From Phymorhynchus buccinoides (lineage: Eukaryota > Mollusca > Gastropoda > Neogastropoda > Raphitomidae), in assembly GCA_017654935.2 (NCBI GenBank), contig CM065710.1, forward strand, positions 14,648,420 through 14,712,419: a stretch of DNA of 64,000 nucleotides. Reading direction: 5' to 3'. The notes below the pieces were generated by a model, which saw nothing but the letters and a program-made list of their open reading frames with translations, searched no databases and was not told the DNA's origin. Shown here piece by piece: positions 46,230 to 59,040 of this stretch; the stretch's first letter is position 1; each line of letters starts with the position of its first letter. A program made the position numbers and the translations under genes.

Positions 46230-46870
46230 GATGTCTTGTCATCAATGTCTCTGACATCTCATCTGGACTACTAGTCAGCTTCAGTAACAACCTCGACCAT
46301 GCGAATGGGAATATAACGTCCATTAAAACCGTAAGGAGGAAGCTTTATGAAGGTGCACTGAGATCAAGACCACCCTCAATCGGCATTCCCTTGAACCTAC
46401 CACAGCACAGGCAAGCCAGACTGACATGTTCTCAGCAGAATGCCACATGGACCATTATGACTGGACGTCCTTCTTGCTTAATGCTGAGTCAAATGTTGGC
46501 CCAAACCTGAGATAATGCAGGCAACGGAGTCAGGGCAGCGGGGAACATCGATTTCACAATGTGTATGTCCCCAGCGTATCCTTTATTGGGGTAGCTCACA
46601 TATGTGGAGTCAGTATACAGGGAAATCACAGCCCTCCATGTGCCCCTGAACGGAAGCCTGACAGCCGTAACGAGCCAAACTGAGACCCTGGATCTCCTCT
46701 TGAGCCTTAACTCTGGTGACATTGGTCTGGATTTCATTTTCGTGGACGACACCGCCCACCCACACGGATTAAACTATATGGGTCAGTACTTTGAGTATGA
46801 ATCAATTCAGTGAATGGCGGGGTCAGCCATGATGAAGACCTACAAGTGCAGTCAGAATGTGGGGAATTTG
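46230..46870 (+). pseudogene. Tc1/mariner-type transposase relic
   Basis: Decayed + strand coding sequence. TVRRKLYEGALRSRP and QHRQARLTC near 46320-46430 match the helix-turn-helix and following segment. ESVYREITALHVPLNG and DFIFVDDTAHPHG near 46605-46765 match the region with the second catalytic Asp. Frameshifts and stops are present. The 5' part may extend back to about 45640. Confidence 0.7.
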
Positions 46871-46879
46871 TGTGCTCAT

Positions 46880-47136
46880 TGATTTATTTCTTATTCACTT
46901 TCTTTCTTTTTTCTCTCTCTTTCTTTCTTTCTTCCTTCCTTCCTTTTTTTTTCTTTGTTTCTTTCTTTCATTCTTTCCTTAATTCTGTCCTTCATTTTTT
47001 CTTTCCGTCCTTCTTTCCTTTCTGTCTTTCTTCCTTCTTTCTTTCTTTCTTTCTTTGTTTCTGTCTGTCTGTCTCTCTTTATGTCTGTCTGTCTTTTCTT
47101 TATGTCTGTCTTTCTTTCTTTCCTGTCTTCCTTGCT

Positions 47137-47171
<35 letters not shown>

Positions 47172-47262
47172 ATCTGCCTGCCTGTCTTTCTTTCTTTCTC
47201 TTTCCTTCCTTCGTTCTATCATTCATGCTTTCTTTCTTTCTTTCCTTCTTTCTCTCTTTGTT
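46880..47262. repeat. (CTTT)n-rich pyrimidine tract
   Basis: About 380 bp of TTTC/TCTG repeats ending close to the exon 11 acceptor, which it may serve as an extended pyrimidine tract. Confidence 0.9.
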
Positions 47263-47271
47263 CTGTGTCAG

Positions 47272-47403
47272 GGATTGCCCAGAATGGAAACTGTGCGGCA
47301 CAGCCCTCCATGTGCCTGAGGGGAGCAGTATGCTCAAGCGCAGCCAACACTCCGACATGCCAGTGCAATGACATGATAACTCTCCCCAATACCCCCAAAT
47401 GCC
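47272..47403 (+). CDS. Exon 11, six-cysteine module
   Basis: 132 nt between ttgttctgtgtcag and gtgagt, phase 1 at both ends. It encodes IAQNGNCAAQPSMC, then LRGAVC, TPTCQCNDMI and a last Cys, with spacing 6-5-8-1-11. The last 47 nt and the donor are repeated in the array that follows. Confidence 0.85.
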
Positions 47404-48505
47404 GTGAGTGATGCTGCTGCTGCTGCAGCCTGAAAGATTGGTTGTCTCACTGGCGAGCCCCAATTTAATGCTCGTGGAGGTCGATGCCAGTGCAACAACA
47501 TGATAGCTCTCCCTAATACCCCCAAATGCCGTGAGTGCTGCTGCTGCTGCCACAGCCTGAAGGATTGGTTGTCTCACTGGCGAGCCCCAATTTAATGCTC
47601 GTGGAGGTCGATGCCAATGCAACAACATGATAGCTCTCCCTAATACCCCCAAATGCCGTGAGTGCTGCTGCTGCTGCCACAGCCTGAAGGATTGGTTGTC
47701 TCACTGGCGAGCCCCAATTTAATGCTCGTGGAGGTCGATGCCAGTGCAACAACATGATAGCTCTCCCTAATACCCCCAAATGCCGTGAGTGCTGCTGCTG
47801 CTGCCACAGCCTGAAGGATTGGTTGTCTCACTGGCGAGCCCCAATATAATGCTCGTGGAGGTCGATGCCAGTGCAACGACATGATAGCTCTCCCTAATAC
47901 CCCCAAATGCTGTGAGTGATGCTGCTGTTGCCACAGCCTGAAGGATTGGTTGTCTCACTGGCGAGCCCCATTTTAATGCTCGTGGAGGTTGATGCCAGTG
48001 CAACAACATGATAGCTCTCCCTAATACCCCCAAATGCCGTGAGTGATGCTGCTGTTGCCACAGACTGAAGGATTGGTTGTCTCACTGGCGAGCCCCAATT
48101 TAATGCTCGTGGAGGTCGATGCCAGTGCAACAGCATGATAGCTCTCCCTAATACCCCCAAATGCCGTGAGTGCTGCTGCTGCCACAGCCTGAAGGATTGG
48201 TTGTCTCACTGGCGAGCCCCAATATAATGCTCGTGGAGGTCGATGCCAGTGCACCGACATGATAACTCTCCCTAATACCCCCAAATGCCGTGAGTGCTGC
48301 TGCTGCTGCCACAGCCTGAAGGATTGGTTGTCTCACTGGCGAGCCCCAATATAATGCTCTTGGAGGTCGATGCCAGTGCAACGACATGATAGCTCTCCCT
48401 AATACACCCAAATGCAGTGAGTGCTGCTGCTGCTGTTGCAGCCTGAAGGATTGGTTGTCTCACTGGCGAGTCCCAATTTAATGGTCTTGGAGGTCGATGC
48501 CAGTA
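47404..48505 (+). repeat. 127-bp minisatellite built from exon 11 end and donor
   Basis: About nine units, period 127. Each contains gatgccagtgcaacaacatg, gctctccctaatacccccaa and tgccgtgagtg, a copy of the last 45-50 nt of exon 11 with its donor, then a (GCT)n run and a conserved spacer. As 127 is not a multiple of three, the frame rotates from unit to unit. Confidence 0.9.
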
Positions 48506-48530
48506 CATTTCTTTTGCCTCAGGCCGCGTA

Positions 48531-48713
48531 CACAGTTCATGCGGAAATACCACGTGCAGTCCATAAATAAGTAAAAGAAAGAAGGGTAAAGAATTTACGG
48601 ATCATGGTAAATTCGGACACGTGCGTAAATCTTTTCCCTTCTTTCTTTTACTTATTTTACGGATTGCGCACGGGTTTTCGCACAGAATCTCCGCATGTAT
48701 GTGTACGCACCCT
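48531..48713. mobile_element. MITE family 3, diverged copy
   Basis: Inverted ends aggccgcgtacac / gtgtacgcaccctt, with the paired internal blocks taaataagtaaaag / cttttacttattt. It sits at the end of the exon 11 array. Confidence 0.65.
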
Positions 48714-48779
48714 TGGTATGAATGACTAGCTTTTTTAGCGTGACGTGTTTTTTTAAGGGTCATTTATGCTACAAGCTTG

Positions 48780-49480
48780 TTGTTTTTAGACCAACTTATG
48801 CGATAAGCGTGACGCTTTGAAGGCAATTTGTAGTATTAGTGTGACGTTTTGAAGGCAATTTATTGTATAAGCGTGACGCTTTGAAGGCAATGTATGGTAT
48901 AAGCGTTGACGTTGTGAAGGCAATCTATGGCATAGGCATGACATTTTGAAGGCAAAGCATGGAATAAGCGTGACGTTGTGAAGGCAATGTATATGCGTGA
49001 CTTTTTGAAGGCAAAACATGGTATAAGCGAGACGTTGTGAAGGCTATGTATGGCATAAGCGTGACGTTGTGAAGGCAATGTATGGTATAAGCGTGACTTT
49101 TTGAAGGCAATGTATGGCATAAGCGTGACGTTGTGAAGGCAATGTATGGCATAGGTGTGACGTTGTGAAGGCAATATATGGCACTATACTCGTGACGTTT
49201 TGAAGGCAAAGTATGGTATACGCATGATGTTGTGAAGGCAATGTATGGTATAAGCGTGACGTTTTGAAGGCAATGTATGCCATGAGCGTGACGTTGTGAA
49301 GGCAATGTATGGTACACGCGTGACATTTTGAAGGCAACTTACCGTACGTTTTGAAGGCAATTTATTGTAATATAAAGTATGCCATTCAAAAACAATTTGT
49401 ATTGTAGCCGCGAACATTTTGAAGGCAATTTATGCTAAAGGCGTGGCGTGTTGACGGCAATACTTCTATAAGCGTGACGT
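48780..49480 (+). repeat. ~33-bp minisatellite ahead of exon 12
   Basis: About 19 units of aagcgtgacgttgtgaaggc + aatgtatggtat. The last unit ends some 20 bp from the exon 12 acceptor, so the array abuts the intron edge. Confidence 0.85.
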
Positions 49481-49502
49481 TTGGGTTTGTTGGATTCGAC
49501 AG

Positions 49503-49637
49503 AGGCTAAGAAGAACAAGGTGGGCGGGGCGTGTGGGGCAAAGAGCGCGTGCACGCTGCATGGGGCTTTCTGCAACGCCGACGGCACGTGTCTGTGCAGA
49601 CACGGATATGCCACCAATCCCTCCACCCTGACTTGCT
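49503..49637 (+). CDS. Exon 12, six-cysteine module
   Basis: 135 nt between ttgttggattcgacag and gtgagt, phase 1 at both ends. The start at 49503 is chosen to keep the class 1-1 pattern; the AG two bases later would break it. It encodes GGACGAKSAC, TLHGAFC, NADGTCLCRHGYATNPS and a final Cys, with spacing 5-6-5-1-12. KKNK near the start is unusually basic. Confidence 0.8.
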
Positions 49638-49654
49638 GTGAGTATCGCGCTACA

Positions 49655-49850
49655 TGTGTCAAGTGTCGCACTGCAAGTGTCAAGTGTCACACTATACAAG
49701 TGTCGAGTGTCACGATACAAGTGTCAAGTGTCACAATACAAGTGTCAAATGTGACACTACAAGTGTCAAGTGTCGCACTACAAGTGCCAAGTGACACACT
49801 GCAAGTGCCAAGTGTCACGCTACAAGTGCCAAGTATCACACTACAAGGTT
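49655..49850 (+). repeat. ~20-bp minisatellite after exon 12
   Basis: Units of caagtgtcaagtgtcgcacta type beginning about 18 bp after the donor. No exon sequence is included. Confidence 0.85.
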
Positions 49851-49904
49851 GATTATACCTTCTGGTTTTACTAAAGTAGAATGAAACGTATTGATAACGG
49901 TCTG

Positions 49905-50590
49905 TACTAGGAATTGTTCGGAAATAATTAAGGAGAGTAATTTTATGGTGTATGGGAGTGATCTTGCCTAATTCAATCGATCAAACAGGGGAAGTTACTC
50001 TACCATCATATACCATCCCCAAAATAGGGATGATTACCATCTGGGGAGGGGGGGGGGGGGAATGATTGCTATCATGTATATTTTCTGACATTTGTAGAGT
50101 CATCCCTTTCCAAAAAATGCATGATAGTAATCTGAAAGTGGTAACTTTCTGTCCGCTAACATGTTATTTATAATGGTACCCCTTATTGTGCAGGATAGTT
50201 TGGTAAAGGGGACCCTACAGATATCAACACTTTATGATAGCAATTGCCCCCTCAGATGGTAACAATCACCGTCCGAACATGCTGCTTTTGAGTAGATCTA
50301 GATTTAGACACACTCGGTTTGTGTTTCTCGGCATCAAGCTATCTGGGTCAATCTCAATGTTTATTTCCTTTGTGAGTTCTCGACATTTTGCAAGATAGAT
50401 CAGTTTGTAACCCTTCTATTTAAAAGGTTTGCGAATCATTCACTCGCTTCGCATCACTCGTCGACGCCATCTTTTGTATGTTGCTACGGTATTTGACCGA
50501 GTTGGTAAGGTAAACAAATCTAATATTCACGAAGTGCTCTCCCCTATGTTTTTTTCCCCCGAAAATCGTCTATTGATGAAATATGTCGCT
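49905..50590 (-). repeat. Dispersed repeat R2, second copy
   Basis: Reverse-complement partner of 30485-30990. Contains a poly(G) run at about 50046-50060. Confidence 0.6.
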
Positions 50591-50912
50591 GTATCATTAG
50601 TCCCCGAGCAAAGCTGCTCGGGAGACTATTGTTTTTGTCCCTATCCGCGCTGAAAACAAACCATTCTTCTTGTGGCCATATCTTTTACATCATTGGACTT
50701 ACAATGTTCAAGCTCGGTACGCGGGTGCATTGGCTGATGGTGCTTCCCAATATTGAGTACCTATCAAGGTCAAGGTGAAAGCGTGGTCGAACTTAACGCG
50801 GTGACAGTCCTGAGATGACCATAGCTGTTGACAGGACTATAATAGACAAACTAACTAACTAAGGTTAAGCCTCGAGGGGACTTTGCTGCCGCTCGGTGAC
50901 ACACTTGTTATG
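50590..50912 (+). repeat. Dispersed repeat R3, second copy
   Basis: cttgtggccatatctttta, atcaaggtcaaggtga and ggtgacacacttgtt are shared with 43600-44470. It ends 23 bp before exon 13. Confidence 0.55.
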
Positions 50913-50934
50913 ATATTTTTTATTGTTTTGCCAG

Positions 50935-51018
50935 TGCCTGACGCAGGCTCCGCCTGTTCGCCCAACACGAATGCTCGATGCAAGTCTGAACTGGTGTGTG
51001 ACGTCAGCAACGTCTGCA
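50935..51018 (+). CDS. Exon 13, four-cysteine module
   Basis: 84 nt between ttattgttttgccag and gtaagt, phase 1 at both ends. It encodes PDAGSACSPNTNARC, then KSELVC and DVSNVC, with spacing 7-5-5. A dispersed repeat lies directly upstream. Confidence 0.85.
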
Positions 51019-51444
51019 GTAAGTGAAATCATGCAGGTCATCGTCCACCAGATCACGTGACAAAATCACGGGTTTCACGTCTTTTCCCTCTTATAGCTGG
51101 TAAGAAATCTTTGTTTTGACCAGGTTCAACTCCCATACAAATGCCCCCAAATCCAAACCTAAACATCATTTTAAAGAGCAGCCTCAATTTGAAGTTGGGG
51201 ACATTTGCATGTAGGTCACAGATACCTAGAAAAAAACCAAGGGACTTAATCGTGGTGCGTCAGTGTATCTTTAAAGGGTTTATTCGGGGCCTTTTTAAGA
51301 GTTTAATTGTAAACGTTTTCAGATACACTTGACTTTGATTGCGTCGTTTGGATTAACATAAACAAATGCCATAAAATAAATGCAATGAAATGGCGAAATT
51401 TTTTTATATTTAAAAAAACTAAAAACTTCCACGTTTGGATTCCA

Positions 51445-51565
51445 GGGGGGTGGGAGAGGAGGTCTTTCGTAAAAGTAGTTCCCCCCACCTTCTGGAAATT
51501 CTGTGAAAACCGGACACATACGTACCTTACGCATTATGGCCATATGGCCTGGGAACGCAAAAGAA
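51445..51565 (-). repeat. Dispersed repeat R1, short copy
   Basis: agttccccccaccttctgga and acgtaccttacgcattatgg are in the order expected, with the middle of R1 deleted. Confidence 0.6.
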
Positions 51566-51579
51566 GAAGAAGGGTACAC

Positions 51580-51860
51580 CCCCCTCATGTTTACGACCCT
51601 CCACCCTCTCAAAGTCACTATTTTTTGGCAATCCTGTACTTAAGCACCCCCCCCTCACGTTTGCTACCATCAAGCTCAAAGTCATTATTTGTTGGCAATC
51701 TTGTACTTTAGACATCTCCATCATGTTTACGACCCTCAATCTCAAAGTCATTATTTGTCGGCCAACTTGTACTTAAACATCCCCCCATCTTGTTTACGAC
51801 CCTCAATCTCAAAGTCATTATTTGTTGGCAGTCTTGTACTTAAACTACCCCCCCCCCCCC
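51580..51860 (+). repeat. ~65-bp minisatellite, about 4 units
   Basis: Units with catgtttacgaccctcaatc and aaagtcattatttgttggca. Not related to a neighbouring exon. Confidence 0.8.
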
Positions 51861-52016
51861 CCAGTGAGCCTTGAAGGCTTTGCCTCTTGTTTTCTATAAA
51901 TTCTTACAAATGTCTTCAGCTGAAGCCGGTCATGCTGGGCCTAACTATATCTTAGGCGCATAACGGCATCATGATGCATCTACGTTCATATGACAGGAAG
52001 CTATATGCGCGAACGA

Positions 52017-52165
52017 AGAAGAAGAAGAAGAAGAAGAAGATTGATTGATTGATTGATTGATTGAACTGTTTAATGGGTAAAAGATTTAGGCACATTACGT
52101 GAAGAAGAAGAAGAAGAAGAAGAAGAAGAAGAAGAAGAAGAAGAAAGAAAAAGAGAAGAAGAAGA
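52017..52165. repeat. (GAA)n and (TTGA)n microsatellites
   Basis: Two GAA runs separated by a short TTGA run. Confidence 0.9.
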
Positions 52166-52244
52166 CAGTTCGTGATTGTATTATCTTGTTTCTGCTAATA
52201 AAATAAAATGTTGCTGTATATAATTTATATTTATTTGTTTCCAG

Positions 52245-52325
52245 CCATCAAGGCCAACGGGTCCTGTGCAGAAAAGAGAAGTGGCTGTAAACAGGGGACA
52301 CTGTGTGACTCTGATGACAAATGCC
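52245..52325 (+). CDS. Exon 14, four-cysteine module
   Basis: 81 nt between atttatttgtttccag and gtgagt, phase 1 at both ends. It encodes IKANGSCAEKRSGC, then KQGTLC and DSDDKC, with spacing 6-5-5. The last 32 nt and the donor seed the array that fills the next 1.3 kb. Confidence 0.85.
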
Positions 52326-53640
52326 GTGAGTTGTGCAGTAGGATGGTAGTGTAGGAGCATTCGTGGTGTAAAATGGGGACACTGTGTGATTCTGATGACA
52401 AATGCCGTGAGTTGTGCAGTAGGATAGTAGTGTAGGAGCATTCGTGTTGTAAAATGGGGACACTGTGTGATTCTGATGACAAATGCCGTGAGTTGTGCAG
52501 TAGGATGGTAGTGTAGGAGCATTCGTGGTGTAAAATGGGGACACTGTGTGATTCTGATGACAAATGCCGTGAGTTGTGCAGTAGGATAGTAGTGTAGGAG
52601 CATTCGTGGTGTAAAATGGGGACACTGTGTGATTCTGATGACAAATGCCGTGAGTTGTGTAGTAGGATAGTAGTGTAGGGGCATTCGTGGTGTAAAATGG
52701 GCACACTGTGTGATTCTGATGACAAATGCCGTGAGTTGTGCAGTAGGATAGTAGTGTAGGGGCATTCGTGGTGTTAAATGGGCACACTGTGTGATTCTGA
52801 TGACAAATGCCGTGAGTTGTGCAGTAGGAAGGTAGTGTAGGAGCATTCGTGGTGTTAAATTGGGACACTGTGTGATTCTGACGACAAATGCTGTGAATTG
52901 TGTAGTAGGATCTATAGTAGTGTAGGAGCATTCGTGGTGTAAAATGGGGACACCGTGTGATTCTGATGACAAATGCCGTGAGTTGTGCAGTAGGATAGTA
53001 GTGTAGGAGCATTCATGGTGTAAAATGGGGACACTGTGTGATTCTGATGACAAATGCCGTGAGTTGTGCAGTAGGATGGTAGTGTAGGAGCATTCGTGGT
53101 GTAAAATGGGGACACTGTGTGATTCTGATGACAAATGCCGTGAGTTGTGCAGTAGGATGGTAGTGTAGGAGCATTCGTGGTGTAAAATGGGGACACTGTG
53201 TGATTCTGACGACAAATGCCGTGAATTGTGTAGTAGGACGGTAGTGTAGGAGCATTCGTGATGTAAAATTGGGACACTGTGTGATTCTGATGACAAATGC
53301 CGTGAGTTGTGTAGTAGGATAGTAGTGTAGGAGCATTCGTGGTGTAAAATGGGGACACTGTGTGATTCTGATGACAAATGCCGTGAGTTGTGCAGTAGGA
53401 TAGTAGTGTAGGAGCATTCGTGGTGTAAAATGGGGACACTGTGTGATTCTGATGAATAATGCCGGTAGTTGTGTAGTAGGGTGGTAGTGTAGGAGCATTC
53501 ATGGTGTAAACTGGGGACACTGTGTGATTCTGATGACTAATGCCATGAGTTGTGCAGTAGGGTGGTAGTGTAGGAGCATTCGTGGTGTAAACAGAGGACA
53601 CTGTGTGACTCTGATGACAAATGCTGTAAGTTGTGCAGTA
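52326..53640 (+). repeat. ~82-bp minisatellite built from exon 14 end and donor
   Basis: About 16 units, each with ggacactgtgtgattctgat + gacaaatgccgtgag, a copy of the exon 14 end and donor, followed by ttgtgcagtaggatagtagt and gtaggagcattcgtgg. The last unit (53588-53635) is closer to the true exon (gtaaacag upstream, gtgactctg inside) than the middle units. Long - strand open frames here are artefacts of the repeat. Confidence 0.9.
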
Positions 53641-53760
53641 GGATAGTTGTTTGTTTACTATATTATTCATGTAGACTGCAATACACGGATCGATATGAAC
53701 ACGTCCTATACAAAAATAAGATATTTTATCACATTCGTGCTCAGGAGACTACAAATAATG

Positions 53761-54184
53761 TGACTCAGCACCACGAAATGGACATTAAGTGGCAAACTGA
53801 CCATTCTCAGAAAATCATGCCATTGGCAACTTCAGACAATTCTCTTTCTAATTATACAAGAAATTTTCTTGTATCGTTTTTTCCGTTCCCGAGTTATGAG
53901 CATTTAAATTTAGTAGGGTGAGCGTCGGCCATTTTGATAAAACACAGGCTAAAGTCTAGCCTAGCTGTAAAACAATGCATTGACCTACTCGTTTTAAAAC
54001 ACTCGTAAGACCATTTAGAGACATAGTAAAGATTATCCTTTATAAATGTGAAAGATAAGATGTTAGAGAACACTTAAAGTACCCATATCTCAAAATTGAC
54101 CAAACAAAGAGATTTTTTACTTTGTATGTCTGTTGTGAGAAACTAGCCTAGCGACTTAATGTCCCTTTCGTGGTGCAGGGTCAC
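53761..54184. mobile_element. MITE family 1, copy C
   Basis: Complete copy with inverted ends actcagcaccacgaaatgga / gtccctttcgtggtgcagggt. It lies in the intron between exons 14 and 15. Confidence 0.8.
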
Positions 54185-54355
54185 ATTATAGTAAACATGA
54201 CTAAGTAGGATTTCATCAGATTTACTCTTAGACAATAGCAGTTTGTGTCAGTCATGACTCACACATGTCTAAATCGGATCGTAGTGAATCGAATCGTATG
54301 CCGTGTTAGCAGGACCTTTAATTTTGTTAAAGTTGTTTTCTGTGTTGATGTTCAG

Positions 54356-54439
54356 GTCGTAACGTGCACGAAAGTTGCGCTGGTGATGATTCCGACGTCT
54401 GCAGAGTGGGTACAACGTGTGATCTCCTGAAGCGGTGCA
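54356..54439 (+). CDS. Exon 15, four-cysteine module
   Basis: 84 nt between gtgttgatgttcag and gtgagt, phase 1 at both ends. It encodes RNVHESCAGDDSDVC, then RVGTTC and DLLKRC, with spacing 7-5-5. A MITE begins 14 bp after the donor. Confidence 0.85.
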
Positions 54440-54453
54440 GTGAGTAGCATTTC

Positions 54454-54990
54454 ATGGTGTGCCAAATTGACAAATCTCTCCATAGGTGTTCGATAGAGTT
54501 TGGAAATCCTGTCGAACTGCAGCTAGAGGTTAGGTAGAGATTCAAAACTCTCTCGAGGTGTGAAACGCGCAAAAAATCAAACAATGCAGTGTGAAAACTA
54601 TTACGAGTGCAACTCCCACTCGCAGCAACAGCTATGGTTGTTGTACTACGGACGCCGCCTGGTAGATTAGCTTGTTGAAGACGATCGGTAGCCATGTTTG
54701 ATTAAAATTGTCTAGCACTGCTAAAAGTTCGGGGTCATCTGCTAAGGCAAGAACATTGTCTGCTAACCATGTACCAATCAGAAATCACGATATAAAAACC
54801 GTAGAATTATTTTCTGGAAACCCTACTTCTCTGTTCAGTTGAGTTTTAAATCTACTACCTATCTGTTCGACAGAGCTGTAAAACTCTATCGAACACATAG
54901 GTAGGGTTATAAAACTAAGTTGGACTGTTATCTACAGTTTCCAAACTCTATCAAACACCTATAGAGAGATTTGTCAATTTGGCACACCAT
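54454..54990. mobile_element. MITE family 4
   Basis: 537 bp with near-perfect terminal inverted repeats of about 52 bp: atggtgtgccaaattgacaa at the left, ttgtcaatttggcacaccat at the right. Further inner inverted segments (gttcgatagag / ctctatcgaac) are present. No coding. Confidence 0.85.
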
Positions 54991-54997
54991 AAAATTT

Positions 54998-55419
54998 GTC
55001 ACCCAGCACCACAAAAGGGACATTAAGTCGTTGGGCTAGTTTCTCACAAAAGACTTGGAAAATTTTAAAAATCTCATTTGTTGTCCATTTTGAATTATGG
55101 ATATTTTCGTGTTCTCTAACATCTTATCTTTCATATTTGTAAAGGACAATATCTAATGTGGTCTATAAATGGTCTTATAAGTGTTTTACAACGAGTAGGT
55201 CAACGCGTTTTCTTTAGCTAGGCTAAATTTAGATTGATTTTTCTCAAAATGGCCGATGCTCACCCTACTAACTTTAAATGCTCATAACTTTGGGATGGAT
55301 AAAGATACAAGAATGGTTCTTGTATCATCAGAAAGAGAATTGTCTGCAGTTGTTAAACGAATAATGTTCCCAGAATGGTCATTTTGACACTTAATGTCCC
55401 TTTCGTGGTGCTGGGTCAC
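54998..55419. mobile_element. MITE family 1, copy D
   Basis: 422 bp, ends gtcacccagcaccac / gtggtgctgggtcac, reverse orientation relative to copy C. It starts 8 bp after MITE family 4. Confidence 0.85.
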
Positions 55420-55432
55420 ATTTCATGGGTGA

Positions 55433-55600
<168 letters not shown>

Positions 55601-55802
55601 AGAGATAACAAACGAACGAATTGTTTTTTGTTTTTTTTAAATTATTATTATGATGGTTATTATTATTATACTAGTACTTTAAGTGAGCTAACTTCTTCAA
55701 TATCGTTACCATTTATATGCAAGGGTTGAGAACAGGAACAACGTTGTCGTTTTTGCCTAGTGGTCACAAGCATTTAGTATAGGGTTTAGACTCATGTTAG
55801 AC

Positions 55803-55803
55803 T

Positions 55804-55878
<75 letters not shown>

Positions 55879-55895
55879 GAGAGTGAGAGAGAGAA
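55803..55895. repeat. (GA)n microsatellite ahead of exon 16
   Basis: About 90 bp of GA, then a short CAGA run; ends 60 bp before exon 16. Confidence 0.95.
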
Positions 55896-55958
55896 ACAAA
55901 CAGACAGACAGACAGACACATAGACACATATATTGTTGTTTATTCTTCCAATTTTCAG

Positions 55959-56078
55959 AGTACATTCCCGGAAAACTGTGCAGAGAGGACACGGATTGTG
56001 TGGCTGGCTCCAACTGTAACTCTTCCTTCCATTGTCAGTGTACACCTGGTGTTACTGAGCTTCAGAACGAACAGTGTG
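55959..56078 (+). CDS. Exon 16, six-cysteine module
   Basis: 120 nt between cttccaattttcag and gtgaga, phase 1 at both ends. It encodes YIPGKLCREDTDC, VAGSNC, NSSFHCQCTPGVTELQ and a last Cys, with spacing 5-5-5-1-11. The CxC form is the closest of all to a classical EB module. NSS is a possible N-glycosylation site. Its 3' end is copied repeatedly downstream. Confidence 0.85.
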
Positions 56079-57510
<1,432 letters not shown>

Positions 57511-57693
57511 CAGAGAGAGAGGAATAGACCTCCTTGAAATGTCACTGTACTGATGGAGTCTCCGTGTGTGTACGTCTGTGTGTGTCTGTCAGTCTGAATC
57601 GAATGTATGTCTGTCTGTGCTCATGCTAACGTATGCGTGCGTGTGTATGCATGAACTCATGTGTACACATATGTGCCTATATAAATAAAATCT

Positions 57694-57907
57694 ATGGCTT
57701 GGAGTCAAAGCGGACTATCTTTAAATAGTCCATTGACGTATTATTGAACTTAGTACGAAAACTAATAACTTGTATAAAAAAAAAGACTTCTGAAATATAA
57801 AAAGCACAACCCCCTTCTTATATTACTTGTAGTTCTTAGTTTTTGCAAGAAGTTCAATGATACGTCGACGGACTATCCTAAGATAGTCCGCTTTGACTCC
57901 AAGCCAT
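57694..57907. mobile_element. MITE family 2
   Basis: 214 bp with inverted ends of about 25 bp: atggcttggagtcaaagcgg / ccgctttgactccaagccat. Inner inverted pieces (ggactat / atagtcc) would fold further. Its right end is 20 bp from the exon 17 start, so the branch point region of exon 17 must lie within it. Confidence 0.85.
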
Positions 57908-57927
57908 CATAGCCATCATGTGTGCAG

Positions 57928-58062
57928 TTCCAGTCACGGGAACTATAGGGGGTCCATGCCAGGGCACTTCCTGCAGTGACCCTAACGCCGTGTGTAACTC
58001 AAACACTGGTCAGTGCGAGTGTAAGCAGGGATATGCTGGGGACCCCATCAAGCTGTCCTGTG
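57928..58062 (+). CDS. Exon 17, six-cysteine module
   Basis: 135 nt between catcatgtgtgcag and gtcagt, phase 1 at both ends. It encodes GTIGGPCQGTSC, SDPNAVC, NSNTGQCECKQGYAGDP and a last Cys, with spacing 4-6-6-1-12. CECKQGYAGDP is strongly EGF-like. The acceptor is poor in pyrimidines because a MITE has landed beside it. The donor is followed by about 1 kb of TTC repeats. Confidence 0.8.
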
Positions 58063-58069
58063 GTCAGTG

Positions 58070-59040
58070 CGCCTGTCTTCTGCTTCTTCTGCTTCTTCTT
58101 CTGCTTTTTCTGCTTCTTCTTCTTCTGCTTCTTCTTCTTCTTCTTCTTCTTCTTCTTCTTCTTCTGCTTCTTCTTCTTCTGCTTCTTCTTCTTCTTCTTC
58201 TTCTTCTGCTTCTTCTTCTTCTGCTTCTTCTTCTTCTTCTTCTTCTTCTTCTTCTTCTTCTTCTTCTTCTTCTTTTATTCTTCTTCTTCTTTCTTCTTCT
58301 TCTTCTTCTTCTTCTTCTTCTTCTTCTTTTCTTCTTCTTCTTCTTCTTCTTCTTCTTCTTCTTCTTCTTCTTCTTCTTCTTCTTCTTTCTTCTTCTTCTT
58401 CTTTCTTCTTCTTCTTCTGCTTCTTCTTTCTTCTTCTCCTTCTTGGATTAAATAAATATCCTTCTTCTCACTCTTACTTAAATATATTCTTGTTCTTGTT
58501 TCTTGTTCTTGTTCTTCTTCTTCTTCTTATTCTTCTTAATCTTTCTTCTTATTGTTCTTCTTTCTTCTTGTTCTTGTTCTTGTTCTTTTCTTCTTGTTCT
58601 TGTTCTTGTTCTTCTTCTTCTTCTTCTTCTTCTTCTTCTTCTTCTTCTTCTTCTTCTTCTTCTTCTTCTTCTTGCTTAATATATTCTTCTTCTTCTTCTT
58701 CATCTTGGTCTTCTTCTTCTTCTTCTTCTTCTTCTTCTTTCTTCTTCTTCTTCTTCTTCTTCTTCTTCTTCTTCTCTTCTTCTCTTCTTCTTCTTCTTCT
58801 TCTTCTTCTTCTTCTTCTCTTCTTCTATTCTTCTTCCTTCTTCTTCTTCTTCTTCTTCTTCTTCTTCCTTCTTCCTTCTTCTTCTTCTTCTTCTTCTTCT
58901 TCTTCTTCTTCTTCTTCTTCTTCTTCTTCTTCTCCTTCTTCTCTCTTCTTTCTTTTTCTTTTTCTTTTCTTCTTCTTCTTCTTCTTCTTCTTCTTCTTCT
59001 TTTATTCTTCTTCTTTTTCTTTCTTCTCTTATTTTATTCT
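58070..59040. repeat. (TTC)n pyrimidine tract, about 970 bp
   Basis: Nearly continuous TTC/CTT repeat with few interruptions. Poly-Leu, poly-Ser and poly-Phe open frames are artefacts. Such mirror-symmetric homopyrimidine runs can form triplex DNA. Confidence 0.95.

Noticed and set aside
47170..48553. Set of similar ~88-codon - strand frames every 127 bp
   Set aside because: They track the 127-bp minisatellite; the period is not a multiple of three, so no single frame persists.
48786..49417. - strand frames rich in His and Leu
   Set aside because: Products of the ~33-bp minisatellite ahead of exon 12.
52181..53670. Several 160-400 codon - strand open frames
   Set aside because: Products of the ~82-bp exon 14 junction array, open in three frames, no domain.
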